Shown here one piece after another: positions 63,030 through 64,000 of a stretch of DNA of 64,000 bases. Under the pieces are notes generated by a model. It had not been told where the DNA came from. It saw only the letters and a list, made by a program, of their open reading frames with translations, and searched no databases. Positions within the stretch are counted from its first letter, which is position 1. Every line of letters starts with the position of its first letter. The stretch is from assembly GCA_019359545.1 (NCBI GenBank), contig JAHHHB010000005.1:113223-177222 (forward strand), read 5' to 3'. This DNA comes from Desmonostoc geniculatum HA4340-LM1 (lineage in GTDB: Bacteria > Cyanobacteriota > Cyanobacteriia > Cyanobacteriales > Nostocaceae). A program made the translations under genes and the position numbers.

Positions 63030-64000
63030 ATCTCAACAAGGGTATATTCTGAATATGCCATTAGTTATTTGTCACTTGTAAATACTTTGGAATGATGACA
63101 AACGATGAAAAATAACCAGATTAAGGAATTGTCAAACAAATATGATTTGTAGCTAATTCCAAATATTAGCTATTGTTTATTTTTGATTTCTATCTCAATT
63201 TTGTAGCACTTATTTGTTGTTTGAGTCATGCCAATTTGGCGCAGCTTCTACAAATAAAAAGACATAATCACATCTCTGGAATTGTCTGCAAGTAGTTATT
63301 TTTATATGGACTTTCTATTTAATTTTGGAAAAAATCTGTACACTGATTGTGTGCCAATACTGTTCGGTTAAAAAAGAGACGGGATAAATCGCCGTCTCTA
63401 CAAAGAATTGATTGTTGTAGAGACGGCGATTTATCGCGTCTTTGTCATGTAGAATTTTGATCAAAAAACCTTAACCGAACTGTATTGGATTGTGTGCTTA
63501 CTTTCTGTCCTGAGCATAAGTCATTGCATAGAAGCTACTGGAACGTTGTGTATCATGAAGTACATGCAAAATTACCCGCTTTAGTGTCGATGCTGACATC
63601 CGTGCAGGGTATCTGTACGAAAACCCGACAACACCCAGCCCGATATAGGTGAAAATTAAACTCTAATACCAATTTCTAAAATCATTACGACAGATGGATT
63701 CACAAAACCTAGATTCAGAAAGCTATTCCCAATCCAAAATCCAAAATCTAAAATTCAAAATTGTATAAGTGTTGCAAAAGCCTTGCCCAATGGATGGAAG
63801 AGAGTTTTACTCAAGCTTAATTCGACTTCATATTCTGCATCATGCAGTTCAGGAGCCAATTTTTGGGCTGGGCATTATCCCTCTTCTGTCACTCTCCGGC
63901 ATTAGCAAGTAGTAACTAAGTGAAATTATCCAGAAGCATAACAGGGTTTAAATTGATTCATTTCACTAATTAATTGATTGAATCCCAGCAATAAATTAGA
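63030..64000. other. Gene-free end of the window upstream of the polysaccharide cluster
   Basis: About 970 bases. It contains AT-rich DNA that should hold the cluster promoter (63030-63350), a complete MITE (63354-63488), and after 63500 only unrecognised sequence with heptameric ATCCAAAATCTAAAATTC repeats near 63730-63765. No frame over about 60 codons looks real. Confidence 0.55.
63354..63488. mobile_element. 135-bp MITE with CCAATACxGTTCGGTTAA ends and long hairpin
   Basis: Terminal inverted repeats of 18 bp with one mismatch. Inside, GATAAATCGCCGTCTCTACA and its complement form a long hairpin. A partial sister copy is at 24542-24653. Confidence 0.8.

Noticed and set aside
51584..64000. 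The polysaccharide cluster as a secondary-metabolite or antibiotic locus because of DegT and FemAB-like genes
   Set aside because: The priming transferase, Wzc-like kinase and nucleotide-sugar genes fit exopolysaccharide synthesis much better, and no peptide or polyketide synthase is present.

Overview
The window reads as chromosome of a heterocyst-forming filamentous cyanobacterium of the Nostoc type. The reasons are oxygenic photosynthesis and carotenoid genes (crtP with the start of crtB, psbV, petE, petJ), very frequent HIP1 octamers (GCGATCGC) inside genes, many short heptameric tandem repeats between genes, and small dispersed repeats of about 25-30 bp of the kind described from Nostoc. 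No plasmid or phage backbone genes are seen.

Layout. 1-4.5 kb: carotenoid desaturation genes, a PhyH-type oxygenase and a NagZ-like glycosidase. 4.6-8.5 kb: a dense one-strand array of 31 tRNA genes or tRNA-like genes that together carry anticodons for all 20 amino acids, interrupted by one small secreted-protein gene. It is probably read from a strong-looking promoter near 8.9 kb. Several members are abnormal: five leucine tRNAs without the long variable arm, three genes with a small dispersed repeat inserted in the T loop, one cloverleaf without the usual D- and T-loop motifs, and broken anticodon stems. 9-17 kb: EF-hand protein, leuB, pilD, accD and an MFS transporter. 17.5-29 kb: a sugar ABC transporter whose binding protein lies 8.7 kb from its two permease genes, with a secreted trypsin-like protease, a 12-repeat TPR-CHAT protein, a ParE-type toxin-antitoxin pair and an AAA ATPase of unknown role between them. 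29.2-29.8 kb: 27 copies of a 21-bp repeat open on both strands.

30-36.5 kb: an electron-transport group (psbV, petE, petJ, and a cytochrome b6-like gene lacking one haem ligand) with an IS200/IS605-type remnant, a TonB-like gene and a lipase gene broken by two insertions. 37-49 kb: cation antiporter, an ordinary tRNA-Glu, a SRPBCC protein coupled to a degenerate sensor kinase, a ribbon-helix-helix protein, a decayed HNH nuclease, MscS and a two-gene ABC exporter. 49.5-51.6 kb: pentapeptide protein and purT. 51.6-63 kb: one long minus-strand exopolysaccharide cluster running from nucleotide-sugar synthesis through priming and glycosyl transfer to acyl/aminoacyl transfer and a chain-length tyrosine kinase. 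63-64 kb holds no gene, only a MITE and low-complexity DNA.

The strongest unusual signal is the tRNA array. Comparable clusters are known from Anabaena and other Nostocales, so the array itself is not new. Its complete amino acid coverage, the arm-less leucine set and the T-loop insertions are the parts that deserve a second look. All calls come from reading the sequence; no database search or structure program was run.
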